A stretch of DNA of 64,000 bases from Rugamonas rivuli (GTDB taxonomy: Bacteria; Pseudomonadota; Gammaproteobacteria; Burkholderiales; Burkholderiaceae_D), in the NCBI RefSeq assembly GCF_009380165.1, contig NZ_WHUF01000011.1, forward strand, positions 1 to 64,000. The letters are read 5' to 3'. The translations under genes were made by a program, and so were the position numbers. Below, piece by piece: positions 14,873 through 23,509 of this stretch (its first letter is position 1; each line of letters opens with the position of its first letter). Below the pieces are notes generated by a model. The model did no database searches, was not told the DNA's origin, and was given only the letters and a program-made list of their open reading frames with translations.

Positions 14873-16912
14873 TTATGATAACTTTACATCTGCCGCCATC
14901 GCATTGATGGCATCGATGGCATCCACGGGCAGCACGGCTTGCAGGTCGGCGATATTGATCGGTTTGACCAGGTGGGTCGCGAAGCCGGCCTCCCTGCTGC
15001 GCGACTTGTCGTGCTCCTGGCCGTAGCCGGACAGCGCCACCAGCTTCAGCGCCGCGCCGCCGGGCAACTGGCGCAGATGGCAGGCCAGTTCGAAGCCGTC
15101 CATGCCGGGCAGGCCGATGTCGAGGATGGCCACCTGCGGCATGGCCCCGGCCGCGCCGGCGGCGGTCACGGCGGTGATGGCCTGCACCGGATCGTAGGCC
15201 ACGGTGGCGTGGTAGCCCAGCGCGCCCAGCAGCTCGCCCAGGGAATCGGCGGCGTCCTGGTTGTCGTCCACCACCAGCACGCGGACGCCGGCGGCGACGG
15301 CCGGCGGCGGCGCGGCCGGGGCGGCCGCCTCGGCCTCGGCCACCAGCGAGTCCGGCAGCGTGATGGTGAAGGTGCTGCCGCGCCCTTCCCCGGCGCTGTA
15401 GGCGCTGACCTCGCCGCCATGCATCTGCACCAGGTTGCGCACCAGCGCCAGCCCGATGCCCAGCCCGCCCTTGGCGCGGTCCAGCTGGCGGTTGCCCTGC
15501 ACGAACAGGTCGAAGATGTGGGGCAGCAGCGCCGGCGCAATGCCCGAGCCGTCGTCCGTCACCTGGATCTGGATGGTCTGCTGCCGGATCCGCGTGCACA
15601 GCGTGATGTGGCCGCCGGCCGGCGTGTAGCGCGCCGCGTTGCTCAGCAGGTTGGACACCACCTGCGCCAGCCGCGCCGGATCGCCGTGCCAGCGCACGCC
15701 GGGCACATCGACCAGCAAGCGGTGGCGCTTTTGCTCCAGCAGCGGGCTGGCCATTTCGATCGCCCGGTTCAGCACCTCGGCCAGCTGCACGGTTTCCTTG
15801 CGCAGCTCGACCTTGCCGCTGGCGATGCGCGAGACGTCGAGCAAGTCGTCGACCAGCCGCACCAGATGCTCGACCTGGCGCTCGATCACGGCCTGCTCCG
15901 GCGCGGTGTCGGCGCCGCGCAGCTTCATCAGCTTGAGCGCGGTGACGATGGGCGCCAGCGGATTGCGCAGCTCGTGCCCCAGCATGGCCAGGAACTCATC
16001 CTTGATGCGCGACGACAGGTTGAGGTCGACGTTCAGGCGCTCGCTTTCGGCCATCGCCTCGGCCAGCGCGCGGTCGCTCTCCAGCCGGCTCAGCGTGGCG
16101 CACACGGCGGCCGTGATCTGTTCCAGGAACTGGCGGTAGGCATGGTCCATCGGCAGGCGCGGCGACACCTGGAACACCAGCGTCAGCTCTTCGCACAATT
16201 GCAGCTCGGCGCCGCGGATGACCACCGTTCCCGCGGGGGCGGCATCGGCCTGGGCGCCGCGCCGCAGCACCACGCCGGCCAGGTCGCCCGGATTGCCGGC
16301 CACGCAGCGGGCCATGCTGTCGAGCACCTGCGCCTCGTCGCGGCAGTTGAGCAGGCTGCGCGCCAGCAAGTCCAGCGCATGGCGGCGCCGTTCGGCCAGC
16401 ACCTGGGTGGTGGTCTCGGTGCACACCACCAGCACGCCGGCCACGCGGTCGGCCTCGTCGAACACCGGGGTGTAGGTGTAGCTCCAGTAGACGTCCTCGA
16501 TGCGGCCGTTGCGTTCGATCGGCACCAGGTTGTCGGCATACCAGCGCGGCTCGCCGCCGTTGCGCACGCTCTCGATCTGCGGACCGATGACGGACCAGAT
16601 CTCCGGCCAGCATTCGCGCCCCGCCTGCCCAAGCGCGGCCGGATGCTTGCCCTGGCCGAAGCTGGGCACATAGGCGTCGTTGTAGATCTGCACCAGCTGC
16701 TCGCCCCACCACAGGAACATCGGATGGACCGAGTGCATGACCAGGCCCACCGCCGTGCGCAGCGACGCCGGCCAAGTGGAGATCGCTCCCAGCGGTGTGT
16801 GCTCCCACGCGTGGCGCTGCACCAGGTCGCGCATCGGTGTGCCGGCGCCGATAAAGCGCCAGCCGGCATCGTACGCGACAGGGGACAAGGCAGAGGAAGA
16901 TTGCACCGGCAT
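14873..16912 (-). CDS. Hybrid sensor histidine kinase with C-terminal receiver
   Basis: A 679-residue cytoplasmic kinase with no membrane segment. A PAS-type region spans about 40-170 (HPMFLWWGEQLVQIYNDAY, DVYWSYTYTPVFDE). The dimerisation helix has phospho-acceptor His313 in MLGHELRNPLAPIV; the ATPase domain shows NLLSNAARYT, DDGSGIAP and GGLGIGLALVRNLV. A receiver domain at about 540-665 contains VLVVDDNQDAADSL and Asp598 in ILDIGLPGMDGFEL. The ATG at 16912 starts the recognisable family N-terminus; upstream in-frame codons fall in the control region. It is divergent from the periplasmic binding protein gene at 17074. The C-terminal receiver suggests a phosphorelay or self-regulation; no output regulator is adjacent. 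Confidence 0.9.
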   Translation of the reverse strand: MPVQSSSALSPVAYDAGWRFIGAGTPMRDLVQRHAWEHTPLGAISTWPASLRTAVGLVMHSVHPMFLWWGEQLVQIYNDAYVPSFGQGKHPAALGQAGRECWPEIWSVIGPQIESVRNGGEPRWYADNLVPIERNGRIEDVYWSYTYTPVFDEADRVAGVLVVCTETTTQVLAERRRHALDLLARSLLNCRDEAQVLDSMARCVAGNPGDLAGVVLRRGAQADAAPAGTVVIRGAELQLCEELTLVFQVSPRLPMDHAYRQFLEQITAAVCATLSRLESDRALAEAMAESERLNVDLNLSSRIKDEFLAMLGHELRNPLAPIVTALKLMKLRGADTAPEQAVIERQVEHLVRLVDDLLDVSRIASGKVELRKETVQLAEVLNRAIEMASPLLEQKRHRLLVDVPGVRWHGDPARLAQVVSNLLSNAARYTPAGGHITLCTRIRQQTIQIQVTDDGSGIAPALLPHIFDLFVQGNRQLDRAKGGLGIGLALVRNLVQMHGGEVSAYSAGEGRGSTFTITLPDSLVAEAEAAAPAAPPPAVAAGVRVLVVDDNQDAADSLGELLGALGYHATVAYDPVQAITAVTAAGAAGAMPQVAILDIGLPGMDGFELACHLRQLPGGAALKLVALSGYGQEHDKSRSREAGFATHLVKPINIADLQAVLPVDAIDAINAMAADVKLS

Positions 16913-17016
16913 AGGTATTCCGAATCCAGAAAGCCCAAGTGTAGCAACTGTACTGTACGGAGGCGCACAATAGCGCAACGCCGGTGCGCGCGCGCCGGCA
17001 AACAGCGGCTATACGC

Positions 17017-17046
17017 TTGACATTCTCGCCACATCTGGCAAATTGT
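17017..17046 (+). promoter_or_regulatory. Possible promoter of the binding-protein gene
   Basis: A perfect TTGACA (17017-17022) is followed after 18 bp by AATTGT, a poor -10. It lies about 30 bp before the start codon. Only the -35 box is convincing. Confidence 0.25.
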
Positions 17047-17073
17047 AGCCATAGTTCAAGAAAGGGTTTCGCC

Positions 17074-17844
17074 ATGCAAGCGGGTCGCGTCGGTTCTGTC
17101 ATGGCGTTTATTGTCGCGTCCGTATTACCGGCGCCAGCCGCTGCCTGCCAGATGAAAATGGCTTTGGAGCAATGGCCGCCCTACGTCTACACCCAGCCCA
17201 ACGGCCCGCCGTCCGGGCTGGACCTGGAGCTGGTGCAAGCCATCTTCAAGGAAGCCGGCTGCACGCTGCAACTCTTGCCCGAGCTGCCGACCGCGCGCCG
17301 CCAGCGCCAGTTCGAGCTGGGCGAGCTGGACCTGCTGCTGGCCGCCTCCGACACCGCCGAGCGGCGCAAGCTCGCGCGCTTCAGCCTGGCCTACCGCCAT
17401 GAATCGGTCGGCGTCTTCACCCGCAGCGCCAACCTGGCGCACTACCAGGACGTGCGCAACCTGGAGATCTTGCTCAAGAAAAAGCTGTCGCTGCTGGCGC
17501 CCAAGGTCGGCTGGTATGGGCCGGCCTACGCCCGCGTGCAGCCGGAGCTGCTGGCGGCCGGCCACCTGAGCACCTTCCTCACCTTCCAGCAGGGTCTGCG
17601 CATGCTGGAAGCCGGCCGCGCCGAGCTGATCCTCGGCGACACCGTCGCCCTGCGCCACGAAGCCAAGGAACAAGGCGTCGCCATCGCGCCGCTGCCGTTC
17701 ATGGTGCTGCGGGCGCCGGTGCACCTGATGCTCAACAAGAACAGCACCACGCAAGCCCAGCTCGACCTGCTGAACGGCGCCATCCAGCGCCTGGAAAAGC
17801 AAGGCGTGCTGGCGGAAATCCGCAGCCGCTACGGCGACTCCTGA
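17074..17844 (+). CDS. Periplasmic substrate-binding protein, SBP_bac_3 type
   Basis: A 256-residue exported protein. The signal peptide ends around PAPAAACQ; the mature part has the amino-acid-binding-protein pattern ALEQWPPYVYTQPNGPPSGL, DLELVQAIFKEAGC and ELGELDLLLAASDTAERRKL. ATG 17074 has AAAGGG at good spacing; the frame upstream lacks a signal peptide. No ABC permease genes are near, as is common for such lone binding proteins in Oxalobacteraceae. It may feed a sensor instead of a transporter, and the divergent hybrid kinase (16912) is a candidate partner, although that kinase has no periplasmic domain. A related protein is at 38617-39426. Confidence 0.8.
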   Translation: MQAGRVGSVMAFIVASVLPAPAAACQMKMALEQWPPYVYTQPNGPPSGLDLELVQAIFKEAGCTLQLLPELPTARRQRQFELGELDLLLAASDTAERRKLARFSLAYRHESVGVFTRSANLAHYQDVRNLEILLKKKLSLLAPKVGWYGPAYARVQPELLAAGHLSTFLTFQQGLRMLEAGRAELILGDTVALRHEAKEQGVAIAPLPFMVLRAPVHLMLNKNSTTQAQLDLLNGAIQRLEKQGVLAEIRSRYGDS

Positions 17845-17856
17845 CCGCTGCCGCGC

Positions 17857-18696
17857 TCAATGCATGCGCGGCAGCCACATGCCCACCGTGGCGACCGCGA
17901 CACCCACGCCCATGGCGACCGTCAGCCCGGCCAGCAAGGCCGCCATGCCGTATTGCGCCGCCGCGCCGCGCGTGCGGCAGCGCAGATACAGCTCCAGCAC
18001 GGCCAGCGGCAGCAGGCACTGGGCGAAGGCCAGAAAACTCAGGAACGGTCCGCGAAACGTTTCGGGATCGAAGCCGGACGGCCCGCCATGCACGGCGATC
18101 CAGAACATCAGGCCGACGCGGAAGAACCAGACGCCGCTCACCGCCAGGAACAGCCGCAGCGCCCAGCGGCGATGCGCAGCGAAATCGCCCGCCCGCGCGC
18201 GCTGCACGGCCATGCCGGCGAACAGCAGGATCAGCAAGCCGTTCAGCGTGGTGCCGAGGTGCTGGGTCAGGTCGCCCACCGTGCCGCGCCACCACAGCAT
18301 GTACATGCCGCTCAGGCTGGCGATCACGGCGCCGGCCACGTAGACGCGGCCGTTCCAGCGGTGCAGGCGCGGCGCGCGGGCGCGCAGCTGCGGCAGCAGT
18401 TGCAGCGCGCCGCCGAGCATGATGGCCACCGCCAGCAGCAGGTGCGCGGCTATCGCGGCATTGCCCGCCGTGTCGCCCGGCACATGGCCGTGCGTCATGA
18501 CCGCGTTCCAGCCCGCCATGTCTCCGCGCAGCGCCGCGCCGCCGTACAGCACGACGGCATAGGCCGCGAACATCAGCTGGCCGGCAACGGTGACGGCAAA
18601 CCAGAACTGCACGGCGCGGGCCAAGGTCCCGGCCGCCCAGCGTTGCATGGATATCGGCGGCAGCAACGCCGCGCCGCTGTAGTTGTCTGATGCCAT
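17857..18696 (-). CDS. DUF2306-like multi-helix membrane protein
   Basis: A 279-residue inner-membrane protein with seven to eight predicted helices. The visible hallmarks are HLLLAVAIMLGGALQLLPQL, LHRWNGRVYV and GDFAAHRRWALRLFLAVSG. Conserved histidines inside or next to helices (HLLLA, LHRWNGR, AHRRW) are typical of DUF2306-type proteins, some of which resemble haem-binding membrane proteins. ATG 18696 has GGGAGGT. It converges with the binding-protein gene (12-bp gap) and is divergent from the LytS-type kinase. The function is unknown. Confidence 0.72.
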   Translation of the reverse strand: MASDNYSGAALLPPISMQRWAAGTLARAVQFWFAVTVAGQLMFAAYAVVLYGGAALRGDMAGWNAVMTHGHVPGDTAGNAAIAAHLLLAVAIMLGGALQLLPQLRARAPRLHRWNGRVYVAGAVIASLSGMYMLWWRGTVGDLTQHLGTTLNGLLILLFAGMAVQRARAGDFAAHRRWALRLFLAVSGVWFFRVGLMFWIAVHGGPSGFDPETFRGPFLSFLAFAQCLLPLAVLELYLRCRTRGAAAQYGMAALLAGLTVAMGVGVAVATVGMWLPRMH

Positions 18697-18832
18697 GGCC
18701 ACCTCCCTTGTAATTGAATGGCTGCCACCATAGCCCGCCGCCGCGCCGGCGCAGCGCCGCCACCGCCCGCCATGCGACCAGCGACGGTTTTTAGGGCTTG
18801 AACGGCGGCGGCGAAGCGGTTATTGTGGCCGC

Positions 18833-19903
18833 ATGCCGCCCGCCACCTCCCGCCCCCACACCGCCGACACGGCCTTGCCGACCAGGCAGCAGGCGCTCAA
18901 GGTGGCTGTCTTCACGCTGCTGTTGTCGTGGCCGCTGCACCGGCTCAGCGGCACGCCCTACCATGCGGTGTTCGGCCGCATCGGCTTCATCGGCATGGCG
19001 CTGCTGCTGGCGTATGCGGCGGCCGGCCGGTTCAAGCCGCACTGGCTGGGCATCGCTCCCGCCCGCCTGATGGCGGTGGTGCTGACCGCGCCCGTCGCCG
19101 CGCTGATCACGGTGCTGGTGACGCAAGGCGCAAACTTCAGCGCCTACCTGGGCGAGCGGCAAACGCTGCTCGGCCAGATCATGATGGTGTTCCTGTCGAT
19201 CTTTTTCGGTGTGCTGTTTTCGCTGGTGGCGATGCGCAACGAACGCAAGCAGCGCGAGCGCGCCGACCGTCTGCAAACCCAGCTGGAGAAAGACGCGCTG
19301 GAACGCGAACTGCTGGACGCCCGCCTGCGCCTGCTGCAAAAGCAGATCGAGCCGCACTTCCTGTTCAACACGCTGGCCAATGTCGAGGCGCTGGTGGCGG
19401 CGGGATCGGCCAACGCCGGGCCGGTGCTGCGGCAGCTGATCGCCTACCTGCGCGCGGCGATGCCGCGGCTGGGCGACGCCGACGCCACGCTAGCGACGGA
19501 GCTGCAACTGGTGCGCACCTATCTGCAGCTGATGCATCTGCGCATGCCCGACCGGCTGCAATACTCCGTCGCCGATTTCCCTGCGGCGGAGACGCTGCGC
19601 TTTCCCGCCATGGCGCTGCTGACATTGGTCGAAAACGCCGTCCGCCACGGCATCGATCCCAGCATGGACGGCGGCAGCATCGAGGTCGGCGGCAGCCGCG
19701 ACCCGGACAGCGGCCGCGTCACGCTGTGGGTCGCCGACACCGGCATCGGCATGGCGGAAACGGCGCAGCCGGGCACCGGGCTGTCCAACCTGCGCACGCG
19801 CCTGCAAGGCTGCTACGGCGCCGGCGCACGGCTCGACCTGCACGAAGCCACGCCGCGCGGCGTGCGCGTCGAACTACACTTTGATCCCGGAGCTAAGCCA
19901 TGA
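18833..19903 (+). CDS. LytS/YehU-type sensor histidine kinase
   Basis: A 356-residue kinase. Four hydrophobic segments lie in the first 135 residues and a short coiled coil at about 135-165. The His-kinase motif QKQIEPHFLFNTLANV has His175 as phospho-acceptor. The C-terminal ATPase domain shows LLTLVENAVRHGID, DTGIGM and GTGLSNLRTRL. Its stop overlaps the start of the response regulator gene (ATGA), so the two are translationally coupled. The short loops between helices suggest it senses something in the membrane. Members of this family often control carbon uptake, biofilm or cell-wall functions; the target here is unknown. Confidence 0.92.
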   Translation: MPPATSRPHTADTALPTRQQALKVAVFTLLLSWPLHRLSGTPYHAVFGRIGFIGMALLLAYAAAGRFKPHWLGIAPARLMAVVLTAPVAALITVLVTQGANFSAYLGERQTLLGQIMMVFLSIFFGVLFSLVAMRNERKQRERADRLQTQLEKDALERELLDARLRLLQKQIEPHFLFNTLANVEALVAAGSANAGPVLRQLIAYLRAAMPRLGDADATLATELQLVRTYLQLMHLRMPDRLQYSVADFPAAETLRFPAMALLTLVENAVRHGIDPSMDGGSIEVGGSRDPDSGRVTLWVADTGIGMAETAQPGTGLSNLRTRLQGCYGAGARLDLHEATPRGVRVELHFDPGAKP

Positions 19904-20670
19904 AGCAAGTGACGGCGCTGATCGCCGACGACGAACCGCTGCTGCGCGAACGCCTGCGCAGCCACCTGGCCGCATTGTGGCCGGACCTGGCGCTGACCGA
20001 CGACGCGCGCAACGGCCAGGAAGCGCTGGAGCTGTTCGAGCAGTGCCGCCCCGACATCGTCTTCCTCGACATCCACATGCCCGGCCTGAACGGCATCGAA
20101 GTGGCGCGCGCACTGGCCCGCCGCGCGCAGCTGGTGTTCGTCACCGCCTACGAGCACTACGCGGTGGAAGCGTTCGGGCAAGGCGCGATCGACTACCTGG
20201 TCAAGCCTATCGATGCAACGCGGCTGGCCGACACGGTGCAGCGCCTGCAACGCCAGGTAGCCCTGCCGCTGCCAACCAGCCACGCGCTGGACGCGGTGCT
20301 CGACCAGCTGGCCGGCCGCTTGCAGCAACGAGCGCAACCGCGCCAGTGGCTGCAATGGATACGGGCTTCGGTCGGCAACAGCGTGCGCCTGATCCCGGTC
20401 GAGCAGGTACGCTATCTGCGCGCCGAAGAAAAGTACACGCAAGTCGTGTGGGAGGAAGGCGAAGCGCTGATACGCAAGACCATCCGCGAACTGGCCGAGC
20501 AGCTGGACCCCGAACGCTTCGTACAGACGCACCGCTCCGTCATCGTCAACCTGAGCTGCGTCAGCACGGTGGTGCGCGGCGTCAACGAGACGGCCGAGCT
20601 GCGCCTGCGCGACGGCGATGAAGTGCTGCCGGTCAGCCGCAGCTACCTGCATCACTTCCGCCAGATGTGA
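19900..20670 (+). CDS. LytTR-family response regulator
   Basis: A 256-residue regulator. The receiver domain (about 5-120) has ALIADDEP, Asp57 in DIVFLDIHMPGLNG and the conserved lysine in YLVKPIDATRLA. The LytTR DNA-binding domain (about 150-255) shows VRYLRAEEKYTQVVW, FVQTHRSVIVNLSCV and LPVSRSYLHHFR. It overlaps the kinase gene by four bases and is its partner. It ends only three bases before the stop of the convergent mipA-like gene, so transcription from either side would run into the other unless terminated within coding DNA. Confidence 0.93.
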   Translation: MKQVTALIADDEPLLRERLRSHLAALWPDLALTDDARNGQEALELFEQCRPDIVFLDIHMPGLNGIEVARALARRAQLVFVTAYEHYAVEAFGQGAIDYLVKPIDATRLADTVQRLQRQVALPLPTSHALDAVLDQLAGRLQQRAQPRQWLQWIRASVGNSVRLIPVEQVRYLRAEEKYTQVVWEEGEALIRKTIRELAEQLDPERFVQTHRSVIVNLSCVSTVVRGVNETAELRLRDGDEVLPVSRSYLHHFRQM

Positions 20671-20673
20671 ACT

Positions 20674-21441
20674 TCAATAGTGGTAGGTCAGCATGGTGCT
20701 CAGGCTGGCGCGGGTGCGCTGGCCCACCAGCGGACTGGCGGCCGCCTGCCCGCCCAGCCGGCTCACGCGCAGCCAGGTGTTCAGGTAGTACTTGTTCGAC
20801 ACCTGCCACTCCCACGACGGCTGCAGATACACACTCAGCATCCCCGCACGCGGCGCATACAAACGGTGCGACTCGATGCCGGCCTGCTCCCGCGTGACGC
20901 CGAAGTACGCTTGCAGATAACGCTGGTTGGCCACCACCATGCCCGCGCCCAGCGCCAGCGTATGGTGGGCCGCCACCGGCGTCGACGCCTCGCCCCACAG
21001 CTGGGCCCGCAGCCCCAGGCCGCCGTCGTTGCTGCTGGCCATGCCCTGCGCGCCCAGCTGGATGTTGTGCGCGTAGCGGTAGGAGGTGAACAGGCCGGCC
21101 TCGGTGGCCAGGCCGCCGCGCTGGCCCGGCGTATCGCTGCGCACCTCCCTGGAGCTGAAGCGCAGCAGCGGGCCATAGGCCAGCGAAGGATCGTCCGACA
21201 GATGCCAGCCCAGTCCCAGTCCATCCTCGCTGTTCAGGTCGAGGAAGGCGCCGCTGCTCCACTGCACCGACAGCGTCGGCAACAGCGTGATTTCGCGGCC
21301 GCTGTCCTTCACGTGGACCAGGTCGAGCGCCGCCAGGCCAAAGTACATGTCCTCGGTATCTTCCGGCATCATCATGCGGGTAGGCCCGGCCTGCACCGCG
21401 CCGCACATCAGCAGCGCCAGCGGCGCCCAGATTTTCTTCAT
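20674..21441 (-). CDS. MipA/OmpV-family outer-membrane protein
   Basis: A 255-residue beta-barrel protein. The signal peptide is MKKIWAPLALLMCGAVQAG. The mature part shows the MipA/OmpV pattern: YFGLAALDLVHVKDSGRE near the N-terminus, GLGLGWHLSD, YFGVTREQAG near residue 185, and the closing aromatic ending STMLTYHY. In other bacteria MipA scaffolds murein enzymes or takes part in peptide-antibiotic responses. Its ATG overlaps the stop of the response regulator gene by one base (TGATG), making it the third member of a kinase-regulator-MipA operon. The coupling suggests the two-component system controls or monitors the envelope. Confidence 0.85.
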   Translation of the reverse strand: MKKIWAPLALLMCGAVQAGPTRMMMPEDTEDMYFGLAALDLVHVKDSGREITLLPTLSVQWSSGAFLDLNSEDGLGLGWHLSDDPSLAYGPLLRFSSREVRSDTPGQRGGLATEAGLFTSYRYAHNIQLGAQGMASSNDGGLGLRAQLWGEASTPVAAHHTLALGAGMVVANQRYLQAYFGVTREQAGIESHRLYAPRAGMLSVYLQPSWEWQVSNKYYLNTWLRVSRLGGQAAASPLVGQRTRASLSTMLTYHY

Positions 21442-22097
21442 CAGATATGTCCCAGTTCCAGGCCGCGCAGCACCGCGCGCACCCGGTCGCGCACGCCCAG
21501 CTTGGCCAGGATGCTCGACACGTGGTTCTTGATCGTGCCCTCGCTCGGTCCCAGCGCGGTGGCGATCTCGCCGTTGTTGAAGCCGGCGGCCATCAGCGCC
21601 AGCACTTCGGTTTCGCGCGCGGTCAGGCGCTCGCCGTCCTCGCGCAGCAGCGGCGCGCTGGCGCTGCTCTCGTAGGCGCTGCGGGTGCGCTCGGTCAGCG
21701 CCGGCCGGAACACGGTGGCGCCGGCCGCCACGGCGCGGATGCCGTCGGCCAGCCGCTCCAGCGAAATGTCCTTGAGCAGGAAACCCTTGGCGCCGGCGCG
21801 CATGCCGTCGAGCAGCGCCTCGTCGTCGTCGAAAGTGGTCAGCAGGATGGTCGGCGGCAGCAGCGCGGCCGACTGCTGCAACAGCGCGATGCCCGACAGC
21901 TGCGGCATGCGGATATCGAGCAGCAGCACGTCCGGCCGGGCCGCCGCCACCACCGCCAGCGCGCCGGCGCCATCGGCCGCCTCGGCCACCACGCGGATGT
22001 CGGGCGTCAGCGCCAGCAGGCCGCTGATGCCGCTGCGTACCAGCATCTGGTCGTCCACCAGCACCACGCGGATAGGCACAGCGACATGCGCCGTCAT
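21441..22097 (-). CDS. NarL/FixJ-family response regulator
   Basis: A 218-residue regulator. The receiver domain has VVLVDDQMLVRSGI, Asp61 in VLLLDIRMPQLSGI and the conserved lysine in GFLLKDISLERL. The LuxR-type helix-turn-helix (about 150-215) reads LTARETEVLALMAAGFNNGE and then GTIKNHVSSILAKLGV. The open frame continues upstream into the kinase gene, but ATG 22097 overlaps the kinase stop (ATGA) and gives the canonical N-terminus. It is coupled on both sides: kinase upstream, mipA-like gene downstream. Confidence 0.92.
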   Translation of the reverse strand: MTAHVAVPIRVVLVDDQMLVRSGISGLLALTPDIRVVAEAADGAGALAVVAAARPDVLLLDIRMPQLSGIALLQQSAALLPPTILLTTFDDDEALLDGMRAGAKGFLLKDISLERLADGIRAVAAGATVFRPALTERTRSAYESSASAPLLREDGERLTARETEVLALMAAGFNNGEIATALGPSEGTIKNHVSSILAKLGVRDRVRAVLRGLELGHI

Positions 22098-23344
22098 GCC
22101 GCCCCCACGCCGGCCGGCAGCACGATCTCCATGCCGAAGCCGCGCTGCGGCCGGTTGCCCGCCTTCAGCTCGCCGCCCAGCAGCGCCAGCCGCTCTCGCA
22201 TGCCGCGCAAGCCGTTGCCCTCCTGATCGGTGCTGCTGCCGCAGCCGTCGTCCTCGATGCGCAGCGTGACCGACGCGCCATCGGCCGCGCGCGCCAGCAC
22301 GATGTGCAGCTGGCCGGCCGCCGCGTGCCGCACGGCGTTGCTGATCGCTTCCTGCGCGCAGCAAAACAGCGTATGGGCCACGGCCGGCGAAGCGATCTCC
22401 AGTCCCGGCTCGAAGCTGAGCGCGATGCGCGGCTGCGGTATGCCGGCGCACAGCGCGGCCAGCGCCTCGCGCAGGTCGATGTGCTGGTCGCGCCGCTCGC
22501 TGCCGACCACCACGCGCACCTCGGCCAGCAAGCCCTGCGCCAGCGAACGCGCCGTGGCCAGCGCCGGCGGCGCGGCGGCGCCGGACTGGCGCAGCGACAG
22601 GTCCAGGTGCAGATTGAGCGCGGTCAGGTGGTGGCCGACGATATCGTGCAGGTCGCGCGCGATGCGCAGGCGCTCGGCCGAACGCACGGTGTCGGTCAGC
22701 AGCAGTTGGGTGGCGCGCAGCTCGCCGTTGGCGGCGGCCAGCTCGATGCGGCCGCGCCGCTCCACCGCCGCCATGTAGCCGATGCCGTAGGCGATGCACT
22801 GCCACAGCGCCATCGTGCCCAGGTCCAGCATCACGGTCTTGACCCAGCCGTCGCTGCGGGTCGATTCATTTCCCGGCAGGGGCAGCAAGGTCAGCAGCGC
22901 CAACAGCAGCAGCTGCAAGCCCAGCCAGCGCAGGCCGCTGCGCAGCGCCAGCACCAGGCCCAGCTCGGCGGCCAGCAGATACAGCAGCCCATGCGGATAG
23001 CTGAGCGCGATCAGCAGCTGCGCCAGCAGCATCGCATCGCCGCGCCAGCCCAGCCGCCGCGTCGCGCCGCTGGTGCGCAGCCAGAACAGCAGCGCGAACA
23101 GCAGCATCAGCGCCGCGTAGGCGATCATGAACAGCTGGATGGTGAGCTCGTCGCGGTCGGTGCCGGCGCGGATAGCCGACGGCGCCGGCGTGAACCAGCT
23201 GGCGCACCACAGCGCCGCGCGCCCCAGCGGCATCTCCTCGCTGATGCCCTTCATCATGAAGTGGCTGCCGTCCAGCGCACCGCCGATCAGGCAGCCCAGC
23301 AGGCCGATAACGCCGATAAGATTTTGCTTCAAACGGTGCAGCAT
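22094..23344 (-). CDS. NarL-partner sensor histidine kinase (HisKA_3 type)
   Basis: A 416-residue membrane kinase. About six hydrophobic segments occupy the first 195 residues. A short linker leads to the HisKA_3 dimerisation motif RIARDLHDIVGHHLTALNLH with His233 as phospho-acceptor. The ATPase domain shows CAQEAISNAVRHA, IEDDGCGSS and GNGLRGMRERLALLGGEL. ATG 23344 has AGGAA in front; an in-frame extension of 18 codons has no such signal. It is the first gene of the kinase-regulator-MipA operon, which is divergent from the secreted-protein gene at 23510. The stimulus is unknown. Confidence 0.92.
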   Translation of the reverse strand: MLHRLKQNLIGVIGLLGCLIGGALDGSHFMMKGISEEMPLGRAALWCASWFTPAPSAIRAGTDRDELTIQLFMIAYAALMLLFALLFWLRTSGATRRLGWRGDAMLLAQLLIALSYPHGLLYLLAAELGLVLALRSGLRWLGLQLLLLALLTLLPLPGNESTRSDGWVKTVMLDLGTMALWQCIAYGIGYMAAVERRGRIELAAANGELRATQLLLTDTVRSAERLRIARDLHDIVGHHLTALNLHLDLSLRQSGAAAPPALATARSLAQGLLAEVRVVVGSERRDQHIDLREALAALCAGIPQPRIALSFEPGLEIASPAVAHTLFCCAQEAISNAVRHAAAGQLHIVLARAADGASVTLRIEDDGCGSSTDQEGNGLRGMRERLALLGGELKAGNRPQRGFGMEIVLPAGVGAA

Positions 23345-23509
23345 GAGGTTCCTGGCGGGAGCATGAGTCGGGCCATGATACGCGAGCCCCCAGGCCAAGG
23401 ACAGTGCCGGAAGTCATGTGGCATTTCCCCCACGCCCATGCCGCGCAGACGAGCGCAAGGCCGCGCTTTGACCTAGAATCGGCAGTCCCTGAACCCGCCG
23501 CCGCCATCG

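Noticed and set aside
22098..22805. In-frame upstream extension of the NarL-type regulator into the kinase gene
   Set aside because: The extension is a shadow of the kinase; ATG 22097 overlaps the kinase stop and starts a normal receiver domain.
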